A DNA stretch of 64,000 nucleotides, from positions 1,178,001 through 1,242,000 of the forward strand of contig NZ_CP044522.1 of NCBI RefSeq assembly GCF_016495405.1, in the 5' to 3' direction. Position 1 is the stretch's first letter; the number at the start of each line of letters is the position of its first letter. This document shows positions 1-10,072 of this stretch, one piece after another. The notes beneath the pieces are model-generated. The model did not search any database. It was not told the DNA's origin and saw nothing but the letters and a program-made list of their open reading frames with translations. The position numbers and the translations under genes were made by a program. The DNA is from Cobetia sp. cqz5-12. Lineage in GTDB: Bacteria > Pseudomonadota > Gammaproteobacteria > Pseudomonadales > Halomonadaceae.

Positions 1-621
1 GTCGATGACGATGCCACGCGTAAAGGTCAGGTGGCCCGGCAGCACGGCGTCGTGCTGTGAAAGGGCGGCCAGCGGCAACGCTTTGTGACCTGCCAGCGGG
101 TGATCACGTCCGCAGACGAAGCGCATCTCGTCCAGCCACACCGGCACCACCGTCAGATTGGGATCGCGATGCGGTGCCAGAGTGACGACGGCTAGCTCCA
201 GTTCCCCATCCAATACGCCCTGATAGGCCTGTTCCGAATCCAGGAAGCGCATGTCCATGCGTACCTCGGGGTGGGCCATGGTGAAGGCCTTGAGCAGCGG
301 CGGCAGCCGGTGCAGGCCCACGTGATGGCTGGTGGCCATCGTCAGACTGCCTTTTACCTCGCCGGAAAGATTGCGCAGCGCACGCCGGGTGTCATCGTGC
401 ATCACCAGAATGGCACGGGCCCGCGGCAGCAGGATATTGCCGGCCTCCGTCAGGGTGACGCGCCGCCCGATGCGATCAAACAGCCGCGCGCCGTGGAGCT
501 GTTCCAGCTGCGCGATGCGCTTGGAAACCGCGGGCTGCGTGAGGTGCAGCTGCTCAGCGGCAAGCGAGAAGGAAGCGGTTTCGGCGACGGCAACGAAGGC
601 CTGCAGAGAGGGAGTGTCCAT
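1..621 (-). CDS. LysR-family transcriptional regulator (3' end outside window)
   Basis: The reverse strand encodes 207 residues of a LysR regulator and runs off the left edge. The N-terminus (MDTPSLQAFVAVAETASFS, then LAAEQLHLTQPAVSKRIAQL) is the classic winged helix-turn-helix, followed by the start of the effector-binding domain. The start is the ATG at 621, with an AGGATAG-like ribosome site about 11 nt upstream. It is divergent from leuC, the same arrangement as in Pseudomonas aeruginosa, so control of leuC or of itself is plausible (inference). A palindrome at 704-718 lies between the two genes. The effector is unknown. It is cut only by the window, not broken. Confidence 0.93.
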   Translation of the reverse strand, partial: MDTPSLQAFVAVAETASFSLAAEQLHLTQPAVSKRIAQLEQLHGARLFDRIGRRVTLTEAGNILLPRARAILVMHDDTRRALRNLSGEVKGSLTMATSHHVGLHRLPPLLKAFTMAHPEVRMDMRFLDSEQAYQGVLDGELELAVVTLAPHRDPNLTVVPVWLDEMRFVCGRDHPLAGHKALPLAALSQHDAVLPGHLTFTRGIVID

Positions 622-703
622 GTGAGGCAGCTATCCTGTCATGAGGGCGTTCAGAAGAATGATCTTCCGTGCGATCAGGGGGAATGTCGGCTGAGGCAAT
701 GGT

Positions 704-718
704 ATTCCTTTTTGGAAT
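704..718. promoter_or_regulatory. Candidate LysR operator (ATTCC-N5-GGAAT)
   Basis: A perfect 5-bp inverted repeat around a T5 centre sits 83 bp upstream of the LysR start and just upstream of the candidate leuC promoter. LysR regulators typically bind such interrupted palindromes between divergent genes. Binding is inferred. Confidence 0.5.
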
Positions 719-739
719 CCAAAGCATGAAAAACATGAA

Positions 740-769
740 TTGCTTTTATTCATCGTCGCCGAGTACTCT
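740..769 (+). promoter_or_regulatory. Candidate sigma-70 promoter for leuC
   Basis: TTGCTT (740-745) and TACTCT (764-769) are separated by 18 bp. The rest of the 622-944 gap holds no gene I can support. A tiny reading frame starting at 726 is not leucine-rich, so a leucine attenuator peptide is not supported. Confidence 0.4.
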
Positions 770-944
770 TGATGGCACAGGACGCGGCGGCGATGTTGGA
801 GCCTGAAAGCAAGTGGTCACTATCCACGGGCTCGCACGACCGCCCCGCCATCAACACTGGACGACACACCCTCATCAAGGGGCCGATACGAGCCCCGAGG
901 CAGCAAGCGCGCTCTTACCGTAAGGCGCCACGAGGAGACACGAC

Positions 945-2396
945 ATGGCCAGCCAGACCCTTTATGACAAGTTGTGGGACCAGCACCTGGTCAAGCAACG
1001 TGAAGACGGTACTGCACTCATCTACATCGACCGTCACCTGCTGCACGAAGTGACGTCGCCGCAGGCCTTCGAAGGGCTGCGTCTGGCCGGTCGCAAGCCG
1101 TGGCGTCTGGATGCCAACCTGGCAACGCCGGACCACAACGTGCCGACCTCTCTCAAGGAGCGCGCTGCCGGTATCGCGGGGATCGAGGACGAGACTTCAC
1201 GCATCCAGGTGCAGACCCTCGACGACAACTGCAACAGCTTCAACATCGAGCAGTTCACCATCAATGATGCGCGTCAGGGCATCGTGCACGTGGTCGGGCC
1301 GGAGCAGGGCGCGACCCTGCCGGGCATGACCGTGGTGTGTGGCGATTCCCACACCGCGACCCACGGTGCCTTCGCGGCACTGGCGCACGGTATCGGCACC
1401 TCCGAGGTCGAGCACGTGCTCGCCACCCAGTGTCTGATCCAGCGCAAGATGAAGAACATGCTGGTGCGCGTCGATGGTCGTCTCGGCACTGGCGTGACCG
1501 CCAAGGATGTCGTGCTCGCCATCATCGGTGAGATCGGCACTGCCGGTGGTACCGGCTATGCCATCGAATTCGGCGGCTCCGCCATCCAGGACATCTCCAT
1601 GGAAGGCCGCATGACCATCTGCAACATGGCGATCGAAGCCGGTGCGCGGGTCGGTCTGGTCGGTGTCGATGACATCACCATCGACTACCTCTACGAGCGT
1701 CCGTACGCACCGAACGCTCAGCAATGGGAAGCTGCCGTCGCTGACTGGCGCAACCTCGTCTCCGATGCCGATGCCGAATTCGACAAGGTCGTGGTGCTCA
1801 AGGCGGAAGACATCGCCCCGCAGGTCACCTGGGGCACCAGCCCGGAGCAGGTCACCAGCGTCAATGGCGTAGTGCCGGACCCGGCAGCCGCCAGCGATGA
1901 CACCGAAGCGCGTGGCATCACCCGTGCGCTCGAGTACATGGGCCTCAGCGCTCAGCAGAAGATCACCGACATCAAGCTGGACCGCGTGTTCATCGGTTCC
2001 TGCACCAACTCACGTATCGAGGATTTGCGTGAAGCGGCGCGCGTGGCCGAAGGCCGCACGGTCGCCAAGAGCCTCAAGCAGGCGATGGTGGTGCCGGGCT
2101 CTGGCCTGGTGAAGGCGCAGGCAGAAGCGGAAGGGCTGCACGAGATCTTCCTCGCGGCGGGCTTTGAATGGCGCGAGCCGGGCTGCTCCATGTGTCTGGC
2201 GATGAACGCCGACAAGCTGGGCGCCGGTGAGCATTGTGCTTCCACCTCCAACCGCAACTTCGAAGGCCGTCAGGGCTTCGGTGGGCGTACGCACCTCGTC
2301 AGCCCGGCCATGGCCGCCGCTGCCGCGATTGCGGGTCACTTCGTTGATGTTCGTGACTTTGCCCCCATTCCTACTTCCGATACCCACGCAGCCTGA
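945..2396 (+). CDS. leuC: 3-isopropylmalate dehydratase large subunit
   Basis: LeuC (483 aa) with LeuD isomerises 2-isopropylmalate to 3-isopropylmalate in leucine synthesis, in the cytoplasm. It belongs to the aconitase superfamily. The [4Fe-4S] ligands are visible as Cys353 (in IGSCTNSR) and Cys414/Cys417 (in PGCSMC). Length is slightly above the usual 465-475 aa. The ATG at 945 follows an AGGAG site. leuD begins 11 bp after the stop, and leuB and asd follow on the same strand, so this is the head of a leucine operon. The divergent LysR regulator may control it. Confidence 0.98.
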   Translation: MASQTLYDKLWDQHLVKQREDGTALIYIDRHLLHEVTSPQAFEGLRLAGRKPWRLDANLATPDHNVPTSLKERAAGIAGIEDETSRIQVQTLDDNCNSFNIEQFTINDARQGIVHVVGPEQGATLPGMTVVCGDSHTATHGAFAALAHGIGTSEVEHVLATQCLIQRKMKNMLVRVDGRLGTGVTAKDVVLAIIGEIGTAGGTGYAIEFGGSAIQDISMEGRMTICNMAIEAGARVGLVGVDDITIDYLYERPYAPNAQQWEAAVADWRNLVSDADAEFDKVVVLKAEDIAPQVTWGTSPEQVTSVNGVVPDPAAASDDTEARGITRALEYMGLSAQQKITDIKLDRVFIGSCTNSRIEDLREAARVAEGRTVAKSLKQAMVVPGSGLVKAQAEAEGLHEIFLAAGFEWREPGCSMCLAMNADKLGAGEHCASTSNRNFEGRQGFGGRTHLVSPAMAAAAAIAGHFVDVRDFAPIPTSDTHAA

Positions 2397-2407
2397 GGAG
2401 GCCCGAC

Positions 2408-3061
2408 ATGGAAAAGTTCATTCGCCAGCAGGGCCTCGTGGCACCGCTCGATCGCGCCAACGTCGATACTGACTTGATCATCCCGAAGCAGTTTCTGAAG
2501 TCGATCAAGCGTACCGGTTTCGGCCCGAACCTCTTCGATGAGCTGCGTTATCTCGATGAGGGCTATATCGGACAGGACATCAGCAAGCGTCCGCTGAATC
2601 CGGATTTCGTGCTCAATCAGCCGCGTTACTCAGGCGCAAGCGTGCTGCTGGCACGTCGCAACTTCGGCTGTGGTTCCTCTCGGGAACACGCGCCCTGGGC
2701 CCTGACCGACTTCGGTTTCCGCGTGGTCATCGCGCCGAGCTTCGCCGATATCTTCTACAACAACTCGTTCAAGAACGGCCTGTTGTTGATCACCCTCGAC
2801 GAGGACACGGTGGACCGTCTGTTCAAGGAAGCCGAAGCGGTGGAAGGGTATCGTCTGGATATCGATCTCGAGGCACAGGCCGTCATCACGCCGTCCGGCG
2901 AGTCGATTCCCTTCGAGGTGGACAGCTTCCGCAAGCATTGCCTGATGGAAGGCCTGGATGACATCGGTCTGACCCTCAAGGATCAGGACGCCATCGACAG
3001 CTTCGAGAAACGCCACCGCACCGAGCGTCCGTGGCTGTTCCGCGATGGCAAGACGGCCTGA
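2408..3061 (+). CDS. leuD: 3-isopropylmalate dehydratase small subunit
   Basis: LeuD (217 aa) is the swivelling aconitase C-terminal domain that completes the isopropylmalate isomerase with LeuC. The N-terminal segment ([20 protein letters not shown]) and the substrate-binding stretch [15 protein letters not shown] are typical. Length matches the family. The start is well placed behind a GAGGAGG site (about 2396-2402) that overlaps the leuC stop region, indicating tight translation coupling. Confidence 0.98.
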   Translation: MEKFIRQQGLVAPLDRANVDTDLIIPKQFLKSIKRTGFGPNLFDELRYLDEGYIGQDISKRPLNPDFVLNQPRYSGASVLLARRNFGCGSSREHAPWALTDFGFRVVIAPSFADIFYNNSFKNGLLLITLDEDTVDRLFKEAEAVEGYRLDIDLEAQAVITPSGESIPFEVDSFRKHCLMEGLDDIGLTLKDQDAIDSFEKRHRTERPWLFRDGKTA

Positions 3062-3203
3062 TCTGTCCAGCATCGCGTCAGTCAGCACCGAAGTCGCAAC
3101 ACATTCGTCATGGCTCGCCGTCCAGAGTGGCAGCGAGCCCAGTCTCAGCACCGGCGGTGAACCGTCGGTCTTGCCGGAAGCTCTCCGGCCCAAGGAGTTC
3201 CAG

Positions 3204-4286
3204 ATGAGCCGCAATATCCTGATTCTGCCCGGTGATGGCATTGGCCCGGAAATCACTGCCGAAGCCGTGAAGATCCTTGAAGCCGCCCGCAGCGAAGGTC
3301 TGGACATCACGCTGAGCGAAGGCAAGGTCGGTGGTGCAGGGTATGACGCGGCGGGCCATCCGCTGCCCGCGGAAACGCTGGACGCCGCCAAGGCGGCAGA
3401 CGCCATCCTGCTCGGCGCGGTCGGTGGCCCGCAGTGGGACAAGCTCGAGGACATCTCGCTGCGTCCGGAGCGTGGCCTGCTGGGCCTGCGCAAGGAGCTT
3501 GAACTCTTCGCCAACCTGCGCCCGGCAATTCTCTACCCGCAGCTGGCCGAGGCCTCTAGCCTCAAGCCGGAAGTGGTATCCGGTCTGGACATCATGATCG
3601 TGCGTGAGCTGACCGGTGGCATCTACTTCGGCCAGCCGCGTGGCATCGAGACGCGCGACGGACAGCAGGTCGGCTACAACACCTACGTCTACTCCGAGTC
3701 CGAGATCGAGCGTATCGGCCGCACCGCCTTCGAGATGGCGCAGAAGCGCAACAAGAAGCTGTGCAGCGTCGACAAGGCCAACGTGCTGGAAGTCACCATG
3801 CTGTGGCGTGACGTGATGGAACGCATCTCCGCCGACTACCCGGAAGTCGAGCTGTCGCACATGTACGTCGACAACGCGGCCATGCAGCTGGTGCGCGCAC
3901 CGAAGCAGTTCGATGTGGTCGTCACCGGCAACATGTTCGGCGACATCCTCTCTGATGAAGCGGCAATGCTGACCGGTTCCATCGGCATGCTGCCGTCCGC
4001 CTCGCTCAACGCGGGTGGTCAGGGCATGTATGAGCCGTGCCACGGTAGCGCGCCGGACATCGCGGGTCAGGGCATCGCCAACCCGCTGGCCACCATCCTG
4101 TCGGTGGCGATGATGCTGCGTTACTCGCTGAATGAAGCGGCGTGGGCCGAGCGCATCGAGAAGGCGGTCGGCGTGGTGCTGGATGAAGGGCTGCGCACTG
4201 CCGACATCGCCTACGCCGGGACCCGCAAGGTCTCCACCTCCGAGATGGGCGATGCCGTGCTGGCCGCCTTCAAGGCGCAGGCGTAA
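3204..4286 (+). CDS. leuB: 3-isopropylmalate dehydrogenase
   Basis: LeuB (360 aa) oxidatively decarboxylates 3-isopropylmalate to 2-oxoisocaproate with NAD+. The N-terminus [14 protein letters not shown], the [10 protein letters not shown] loop and the C-terminal [14 protein letters not shown] motif identify it. The frame is open further upstream to 3045, but homologous sequence starts only at the ATG at 3204, which has AAGGAG at 3192-3197, so that start is chosen. The 142-bp gap to leuD is unusually long for an operon and ends in a small GCCGGA/TCCGGC hairpin (3173-3189) just before the ribosome site. Confidence 0.97.
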   Translation: MSRNILILPGDGIGPEITAEAVKILEAARSEGLDITLSEGKVGGAGYDAAGHPLPAETLDAAKAADAILLGAVGGPQWDKLEDISLRPERGLLGLRKELELFANLRPAILYPQLAEASSLKPEVVSGLDIMIVRELTGGIYFGQPRGIETRDGQQVGYNTYVYSESEIERIGRTAFEMAQKRNKKLCSVDKANVLEVTMLWRDVMERISADYPEVELSHMYVDNAAMQLVRAPKQFDVVVTGNMFGDILSDEAAMLTGSIGMLPSASLNAGGQGMYEPCHGSAPDIAGQGIANPLATILSVAMMLRYSLNEAAWAERIEKAVGVVLDEGLRTADIAYAGTRKVSTSEMGDAVLAAFKAQA

Positions 4287-4341
4287 GGCTATACCCGCGT
4301 GAACGCCGAAAGTGAGCGGTGTTCACGCGATGATCATGGGG

Positions 4342-4366
4342 GAGCCCGGCGTGCGTCGCCGGGTTC
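4342..4366 (+). terminator. Stem-loop after leuB
   Basis: A 10-bp GC stem (one G-U pair) with a 5-nt loop lies in the 218-bp leuB-asd gap, preceded at 4297-4330 by a weaker GCGTGAAC/GTTCACGC stem. There is no T-tract, so it may be an attenuating or processing hairpin and not a strong terminator. Confidence 0.4.
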
Positions 4367-4504
4367 TCATGTCAGGACCTGCGGCTGGAGCGTTGGGCAA
4401 GGCTCGCCTCGTGTGAGTTGCCTGTGCTCGCTGCGGGTCATTCCTGTGTCGGGAGCGGTGGTGTCTTCCAGGCTCCCGGCCGTGCATGAACAAGGAGAAC
4501 AAGC

Positions 4505-5626
4505 ATGTTGAAAGTCGGATTTGTCGGTTGGCGTGGCATGGTCGGTTCCGTGCTGATGCAACGCATGCGTGATGACAACGATTTCGCCGGTATCGAGCCG
4601 GTATTCTTCTCCACCTCCCAGGTCGGCCAGGCCGGCCCGGATGTGGGCACGCCGGTGCCGGCGCTCAAGGATGCCAACGACATCAATGAGCTGAAGGCGC
4701 TGGACGTCATCGTCACCTGTCAGGGCGGCGACTACACCAAGCAGGTATTTGGCCCGCTGCGCGAAGCCGGCTGGAAGGGCGACTGGATCGATGCGGCCTC
4801 CACCCTGCGCATGGACAAGGACGCCGTGCTGGTGCTGGACCCGGTCAACCGTCACGTGATCGATCAGAAGATCGGCGCCGGTGCCAACACCTTCGTCGGC
4901 GGCAACTGCACCGTCAGCCTGATGCTGATGGGCCTGGGCGGCCTGTTCGAGGCCGGCATGGTCGAGTGGATGACCTCCATGAGCTACCAGGCGGCGTCCG
5001 GCAGCGGTGCGCGCCACATGCGTGAGCTGCTGACCCAGATGGGCCAGCTCAATGGCAGCGTGGCCTCCGAGCTTGCGGACCCGGCCAGCGCCATCCTCGA
5101 CATCGACCGCAAGGTGACCGCCACCATGCGCGGCGATGACTTCGCGACCCAGCAGTTCGGTGCGCCGCTGGCCGGCTCGCTGCTGCCGTGGATCGATTCC
5201 GCGATGGAATCCGGTCAGACCCGCGAGGAGTGGAAGGCCGGTGTCGAGGCCAACAAGATTCTCGACAGCCAGGGCAACCCGATCATGATCGATGGGCTGT
5301 GCGTGCGTATCGGTGCGATGCGCTCCCACTCCCAGGCCTTCACCGTCAAGCTCAAGCAGGACGTGCCGCTGGACGAGATCGAAGACCGCCTGGCCAAGCA
5401 CAACGACTGGGTCAAGGTCGTCGCCAATACCAAGGAAGACAGCCTCAACCATCTGACGCCGGCCGCTGCTACCGGCACCCTGACCGTGCCGGTCGGCCGT
5501 CTGCGCAAGCTGGCGATGGGTGGCGAATACCTGTCCGCCTTCAGTGTCGGTGACCAGCTGCTGTGGGGGGCCGCGGAGCCGCTCAAGCGCATGCTGACCA
5601 TCCTGCGTGAACATCGCGCGGCCTGA
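4505..5626 (+). CDS. asd: Aspartate-semialdehyde dehydrogenase
   Basis: Asd (373 aa) reduces aspartyl-phosphate to aspartate semialdehyde, the branch point to lysine/diaminopimelate, threonine and methionine. The N-terminal NADP-binding motif [18 protein letters not shown] and the active-site context [10 protein letters not shown] (nucleophilic Cys) mark it as the gammaproteobacterial type. The start has an AAGGAG site 8 nt upstream. It lies downstream of leuB, as in Pseudomonas, and is followed by a strong terminator, so the leu-asd cluster ends here. Confidence 0.98.
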   Translation: MLKVGFVGWRGMVGSVLMQRMRDDNDFAGIEPVFFSTSQVGQAGPDVGTPVPALKDANDINELKALDVIVTCQGGDYTKQVFGPLREAGWKGDWIDAASTLRMDKDAVLVLDPVNRHVIDQKIGAGANTFVGGNCTVSLMLMGLGGLFEAGMVEWMTSMSYQAASGSGARHMRELLTQMGQLNGSVASELADPASAILDIDRKVTATMRGDDFATQQFGAPLAGSLLPWIDSAMESGQTREEWKAGVEANKILDSQGNPIMIDGLCVRIGAMRSHSQAFTVKLKQDVPLDEIEDRLAKHNDWVKVVANTKEDSLNHLTPAAATGTLTVPVGRLRKLAMGGEYLSAFSVGDQLLWGAAEPLKRMLTILREHRAA

Positions 5627-5675
5627 TCGTAGTGTGTAGCGGGAGGATGTCGGGTTCGTAGCGAGCCTGACTCGA

Positions 5676-5716
5676 AAGCGCCCTCGGCTCTCTGGAGCCG
5701 AGGGCGCTTCTCTTTT
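5676..5716 (+). terminator. Rho-independent terminator of asd
   Basis: A perfect 15-bp stem (5676-5690 with 5695-5709), a 4-nt loop, then CTCTTTT. Confidence 0.92.
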
Positions 5717-6082
5717 GCACGTTACGAATTGGAAGGTCGGTGATTTCAGGTAAGAGGTAAGTCACGAACGTCACGCCGAGTACCAGATATCTCAGTCTTT
5801 CCTGCGCATTTTTTGCGATTTTGACTGGCGCTTTTGATGCATGATGGCAGGGAGGTGTTTTTTACGGGTATCGTAAAGGGGCTATCGCTGAGCTGGTCAC
5901 TCGCGATATGACGCCTCTGCGGCCTTTATCGATCGTGGGCCGTCACTCTATCGTTGAAACTTTTTCCACTTTGCCAATGGCTTCCCGCACTTTTGGGACG
6001 GACTCTCTGGTATCTTGTGTAAGTATACGTAACATAATGCGCAGGCCGGGCAATGATTCGGCCGCATACGAAGGGACACTCA
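5717..6082 (+). other. Leader and promoter region of fimV
   Basis: The 366-bp stretch between the asd terminator and fimV has no gene I can support. It is AT-richer than its surroundings. A GTATACGTAACATAATG segment near 6022-6038 contains -10-like hexamers (TATACG, CATAAT). Another possible -35 (TTGACT) lies near 5820. I cannot assign a single promoter confidently. Confidence 0.4.
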
Positions 6083-8938
6083 ATGGGACGCAAGCTTCCT
6101 CTCGCACTGGCGGTGTCGTTCGCCGTCTGCAGTGCTCAGGCCTTGGCAGTCGGCATGGAATCGCCGCGGTTGCGCTCGAATCTGAATCAGCCACTGGACG
6201 CGCGCATCGGCCTCACGGATACCTCGGGCCTCGATGCCAGCCTCATCAAGGCCGGCGTTGCCGATTCTGCCGCCTTTACGCGAGCAGGCGTTGATCGCAG
6301 CTATGTCAGCGATGACATCAAGGTTGCCGTCAAGCAGCAGGGTGGGCGCTACTACCTCCAGCTATCCACCAATGGCGCGGTACGTGAGCCCTATGTGGAC
6401 TTGCTGCTGGATGTCGAATGGCCCAATGGCAAGCTGCAGCGTCAGGTGACCCTGTTGTTCGATCCGGCGGGCTATTCGAGTCAGCCGTCATTGGTGACAC
6501 CTGCCGGAGCGCGCTCGCGCCCGCTGGCCACCAATGATTCCTCGCCGACGCGTTCCGTGGTGTTCCGCGACAATGCCCAGCCCAGCCAGATTTCCTCACG
6601 CAGTGCGTCATCCAGCACGCCGCCGTCCAGCATCAAGGTGCGCAACGGTGACTCGCTGTGGACGATCGCGCGTCGCGTGCGTCCGGATGCCAGTGTCAGC
6701 ATCCGTCAGGCGATGCTGGCGATCCAGGAAGCCAACCCCAGCGCCTTCCCGGGCGGCAACATCAACAAGCTGCGTGCGGGAGTGGTACTGAGCGTGCCGG
6801 ACCGCAGCACCATGTTGGGACGTTCGCGTACCGAGGCCGACAAGGAAGTGCGTCAGCAGTATCAGCAATGGGTCGCGGGCGCGCAGGGCAAGACCGTGCC
6901 GGCCCCGGCCAGCAAGAAAACCGCCGCGACCAGCACGTCGAATGAGCCTTCTTCCAGTGCTGCGCCCGCGGCCACGCCCGCGCCGAGCGGGCCCGCCAGC
7001 GCGGGCGCCGATGGCAAGCCGCGTCTGACGCTGCTGGATGAAGACGGCAGCAAGCCCAAGGCGGCGGCAGCCAGTGGCCAGATCTCGGCGGGTAGCCAGC
7101 AGGCGATCGATGAACTGTCCGATCGCCTCGAGTCGCTGGAAGATCAGCTGCTGACCAATCAGCAGCGCCTCGATCAGCTGGAGCAGGAACGTGATGATCT
7201 GCGCAGCGAAGTGGCCTCTCTGCGCAATGAAGTCGGCGAGCTGCGAGCGTCTCTTGCAGAGCGTACCGAGCAGCTCGAGACGGCCAAGGTGCTGCTCGCC
7301 AAACAGAATCGCCTGCTCGTCAACAGCGGCATCTCGCCGTTGGCGTTGCCGGAAAGCCTGATCGCCGCCGGGGTGGACCTCGGTCAGCCGCGCGACGGCG
7401 AGGGCAACCTGGTGTTGCCCAAGCAGCCGTGGCCCCAGGCGACCTGGCAGTGGGTGCAGGACAACCTGGCCATCGTCGGCGGGGCTGCCGGGGCATTGCT
7501 GCTTCTGTTGCTGCTGTTGCTGCGTCGCCGCTCCGGTTCCGGTGGCGATGAGAACATGAGCTTTGCCGATGCGGTCCGCGGCAATGAAGAGCCCGACCGG
7601 GATAAGCCACGCGTCTTCCCGGATACCTTTGCAGCCTCGACTGCCGCAGCTGCCGCGGGTCACAAGTCATCTGCGTCTGAAGATGCCAATGTGGCGGCGC
7701 GCCGGGGGTCCGGCAGTCTCGAGCCGCTCTCCCAGCCGGAAGCGGCTGCGATCAGTGAGGCGGACATCTTCATCGCCTACGGCCGCTTTGATCAGGCCCA
7801 GGCCCTGCTGGAGGCCGGTCTGGTGGAGGACCCCGCACGCCAGGACCTGCGTCTCAAGCTGATGGGAGTCCATGGCGAGCTTGGCAATGCCGAAGCCCTG
7901 CATCATGAAGGCGAGCAGGTGCTGGCAGCCGGCAATGAGGAAGAGCGTTTCGAGGCTCAGGCGCTGCTGGATCGTTATAGCGTCTCAAGCAGTGCCCTGC
8001 GTGCTGTCGCCGGCGGTGGCGCGAGTCAGGTAGGGCGCAAGGTTTCCTATCTGTCGGGAGTGGCAAGCCAGCAGACGGCAGCGCCTCGCGCTCCGCTTGA
8101 AGGCCGCGACAGGACAGATGATTCGGCTCACGGCATGGCTGATGCGTCTGCCAGGGGGACTGATGCCTCCCTTGATGCCCCGGAAGATACCGGCGCGCTG
8201 TCTGACAGCGAACCGCATGCCGGTGACAGCGTAAGCGAACCGCTGGTCGAGCACGCTCCCGATCAAGGCGTCGCGTTCGAATCGGGTCTCAAGGGCGAGG
8301 ACCTCGAGAAGACACCCGTGCGTGAGAGCCACTTCAACAGCGACAACGTGATCGATTACCAGGCGCCGGAATTGACGCTGGGCGATGCTGGTCACGCTGA
8401 TGGCGAGAAGAGCACTGATAGCGTGACATCCAAGGCCGCGGATAGCGCGCTCAAGGGCGAGTCCGTCGAGTTCACCTCGCTGCGTGAAGAGCTGTATGAC
8501 AGTGCCGCGATCGAGAGCGGTGTCGCGAGTGAGAAGAAAGGCGCCGCAAGTGAGAGCAACGCAGCGAGCCAGAAGCCCTATGAGGCGTCCAGCAAGCCGT
8601 CAGCCGCAGTCGATGGCATGGACGAGTTGCCATCACTGGATAGCATGACGCTGGAAGAGGTGGACGTGCCGCGGCGTGATATCTCGGAATTCGAGGTCGA
8701 GGAAGTGGCGTTCGAGTCTGGGGATCAGGATAATGCCTATCCCTCTGTCGAGTCGGCAGGGTTTGGGGCTGGCGCCCAGGATACCAAGGCCTTCCAACAG
8801 CTCGAGGAAGCCCGTCAGTTGTTGGTGGATGGCGATGATGATCAGGCGGCAGCGCTGCTTGAGCCGCTCGCTACCGCCAGCGATGACATGGTCCGTGAAG
8901 AGGCGCTGGCGTTGATGGAGCGCTTTGGTCTGACCTGA
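6083..8938 (+). CDS. fimV: FimV/HubP-family polar hub protein with LysM domain
   Basis: This 951-aa inner-membrane protein carries a signal peptide (MGRKLPLALAVSFAVCSAQALA), a conserved N-terminal domain (SPRLRSNLNQPLDARIGL), a LysM peptidoglycan-binding domain around residues 180-240 (VRNGDSLWTIARRV), a coiled coil (about 340-430), and one transmembrane helix with a run of nine leucines followed by RRR. A long acidic cytoplasmic part ends in a TPR-like FimV C-terminal domain. In Pseudomonas FimV organises polar type IV pili; in Vibrio HubP recruits polar machinery. The start is the ATG that opens the signal peptide (AAGGGA upstream). It overlaps truA by one base. Confidence 0.95.
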   Translation: MGRKLPLALAVSFAVCSAQALAVGMESPRLRSNLNQPLDARIGLTDTSGLDASLIKAGVADSAAFTRAGVDRSYVSDDIKVAVKQQGGRYYLQLSTNGAVREPYVDLLLDVEWPNGKLQRQVTLLFDPAGYSSQPSLVTPAGARSRPLATNDSSPTRSVVFRDNAQPSQISSRSASSSTPPSSIKVRNGDSLWTIARRVRPDASVSIRQAMLAIQEANPSAFPGGNINKLRAGVVLSVPDRSTMLGRSRTEADKEVRQQYQQWVAGAQGKTVPAPASKKTAATSTSNEPSSSAAPAATPAPSGPASAGADGKPRLTLLDEDGSKPKAAAASGQISAGSQQAIDELSDRLESLEDQLLTNQQRLDQLEQERDDLRSEVASLRNEVGELRASLAERTEQLETAKVLLAKQNRLLVNSGISPLALPESLIAAGVDLGQPRDGEGNLVLPKQPWPQATWQWVQDNLAIVGGAAGALLLLLLLLLRRRSGSGGDENMSFADAVRGNEEPDRDKPRVFPDTFAASTAAAAAGHKSSASEDANVAARRGSGSLEPLSQPEAAAISEADIFIAYGRFDQAQALLEAGLVEDPARQDLRLKLMGVHGELGNAEALHHEGEQVLAAGNEEERFEAQALLDRYSVSSSALRAVAGGGASQVGRKVSYLSGVASQQTAAPRAPLEGRDRTDDSAHGMADASARGTDASLDAPEDTGALSDSEPHAGDSVSEPLVEHAPDQGVAFESGLKGEDLEKTPVRESHFNSDNVIDYQAPELTLGDAGHADGEKSTDSVTSKAADSALKGESVEFTSLREELYDSAAIESGVASEKKGAASESNAASQKPYEASSKPSAAVDGMDELPSLDSMTLEEVDVPRRDISEFEVEEVAFESGDQDNAYPSVESAGFGAGAQDTKAFQQLEEARQLLVDGDDDQAAALLEPLATASDDMVREEALALMERFGLT

Positions 8939-10059
8939 TGCCCTTTTTTACACCGTTGGATGATAACGAGAAACGCCCGGGGCGCATTGCTCTGGGCGTT
9001 GAATATGATGGCACCCGCTATTGTGGCTGGCAGCGTCTGAGCCACGCCCCCTCCGTGCAGGAAGCGCTCGAGAAGGCCTTATCCAAGGTCGCCTCCACGC
9101 CGATTACCGTGCATTGCAGTGGCCGCACCGATTCCGGTGTGCATGCCGTGCGTCAGGTCGTGCATTTCGACACCCCCGTGGGCCGCAGTCGCAAGGCCTG
9201 GCGCATGGGCGGTAACGTCAACCTCCCCCCCGATATCGGGATTCATTGGGCCGTGCCGGTGCCCGATGATTTCCATGCGCGTTTCAGCGCCATCGCCCGT
9301 CGCTATCGCTACATGATCATCAACCAGCCGTTTCGGCCGGTGATGGAGCGCAACAATGTCACCTGGTGTCGCGAGCCGCTCAACGTCGCCGACATGCAGG
9401 CCGCGGCGGCGCACCTGGTGGGAGAGCTGGATTTCTCGGCGTTCCGCGCGGCAGGCTGTCAGTCGCGTTCGCCGCGCCGCCACGTGCACTTCATCGAAGC
9501 CAGTCGCCATGGCCATATGGTCATGATCGATATCCAGGCCAACGCCTTCCTGCATCATATGGTGCGCAATATCGCGGGCACCCTGATGGCCATCGGGCGT
9601 GGTGAGAAGCCTGTCAAGTGGGTCGTCGAGCTGATGCGCGGGGGAGACCGCACACGCTCGAGCGCGACGGCAGCGGCGACAGGGCTTCACTTCGTCGATG
9701 TCATCTATCCGCCGCGCTATGCGCTACCCAAGGAACCCCTGGGGCCTGGTCTGGTCGCACATCTTGGCGAGTGGACGGGCGAGCGTCCGTTGCCAGACTG
9801 CCCGATGGTGCGCTCACGCATGGCACGTGCCGAGGCCGAGGGTGCCGAAGAGGCGCGCGCGGCGGGCAAGCTCAGTGAGCAGGAAGCCATCCGGCTGGGC
9901 AACGTGGCCCGTGAAGCCGAGCGCCTCAGTCGCGAGCATGAACAAGCGATTCCTGCGGCAGGCGTCCCTGCGTCAGGCGATCCTGCGGCAGGCGGCCCTG
10001 CGGCAGGCGCCGAGGATGACACGCTGACGGCTGCCACCCAGAATGAATCCTCACGTTGA
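8938..10059 (+). CDS. truA: tRNA pseudouridine(38-40) synthase
   Basis: TruA converts uridines 38-40 in the tRNA anticodon arm to pseudouridine. The catalytic aspartate is Asp65 in SGRTDSGVHA, and VEYDGTRYCGWQ and the RRYRYMI stretch are typical. The start ATG shares its A with the fimV stop (TGATG), suggesting coupled translation. At 373 aa it is about 100 residues longer than E. coli TruA. The extra C-terminus is Ala/Glu-rich and ends in repeated P-A-[AS]-G-x units encoded by a 15-bp tandem repeat. Confidence 0.97.
   Translation: MPFFTPLDDNEKRPGRIALGVEYDGTRYCGWQRLSHAPSVQEALEKALSKVASTPITVHCSGRTDSGVHAVRQVVHFDTPVGRSRKAWRMGGNVNLPPDIGIHWAVPVPDDFHARFSAIARRYRYMIINQPFRPVMERNNVTWCREPLNVADMQAAAAHLVGELDFSAFRAAGCQSRSPRRHVHFIEASRHGHMVMIDIQANAFLHHMVRNIAGTLMAIGRGEKPVKWVVELMRGGDRTRSSATAAATGLHFVDVIYPPRYALPKEPLGPGLVAHLGEWTGERPLPDCPMVRSRMARAEAEGAEEARAAGKLSEQEAIRLGNVAREAERLSREHEQAIPAAGVPASGDPAAGGPAAGAEDDTLTAATQNESSR
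9952..10011 (+). repeat. Four 15-bp tandem repeats in the truA 3' end
   Basis: Four adjacent copies of a unit like CCTGCGGCAGGCGNN (9952, 9967, 9982, 9997), differing mainly in the last two bases. The period is a multiple of three, so copy-number change would keep the frame and only change the tail length of TruA. Confidence 0.9.
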
Positions 10060-10072
10060 ACGGAGTGATCCC

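Noticed and set aside
1..621. LysR pseudogene
   Set aside because: The gene is cut by the window edge; the visible 207 codons are intact.
726..806. Leucine leader peptide for attenuation upstream of leuC
   Set aside because: The only small frame with a start there encodes no leucine run and is not followed by a terminator/antiterminator pair.
4367..5614. A 415-codon minus-strand frame opposite asd
   Set aside because: Composition typical of an antisense shadow; asd on the other strand is certain.
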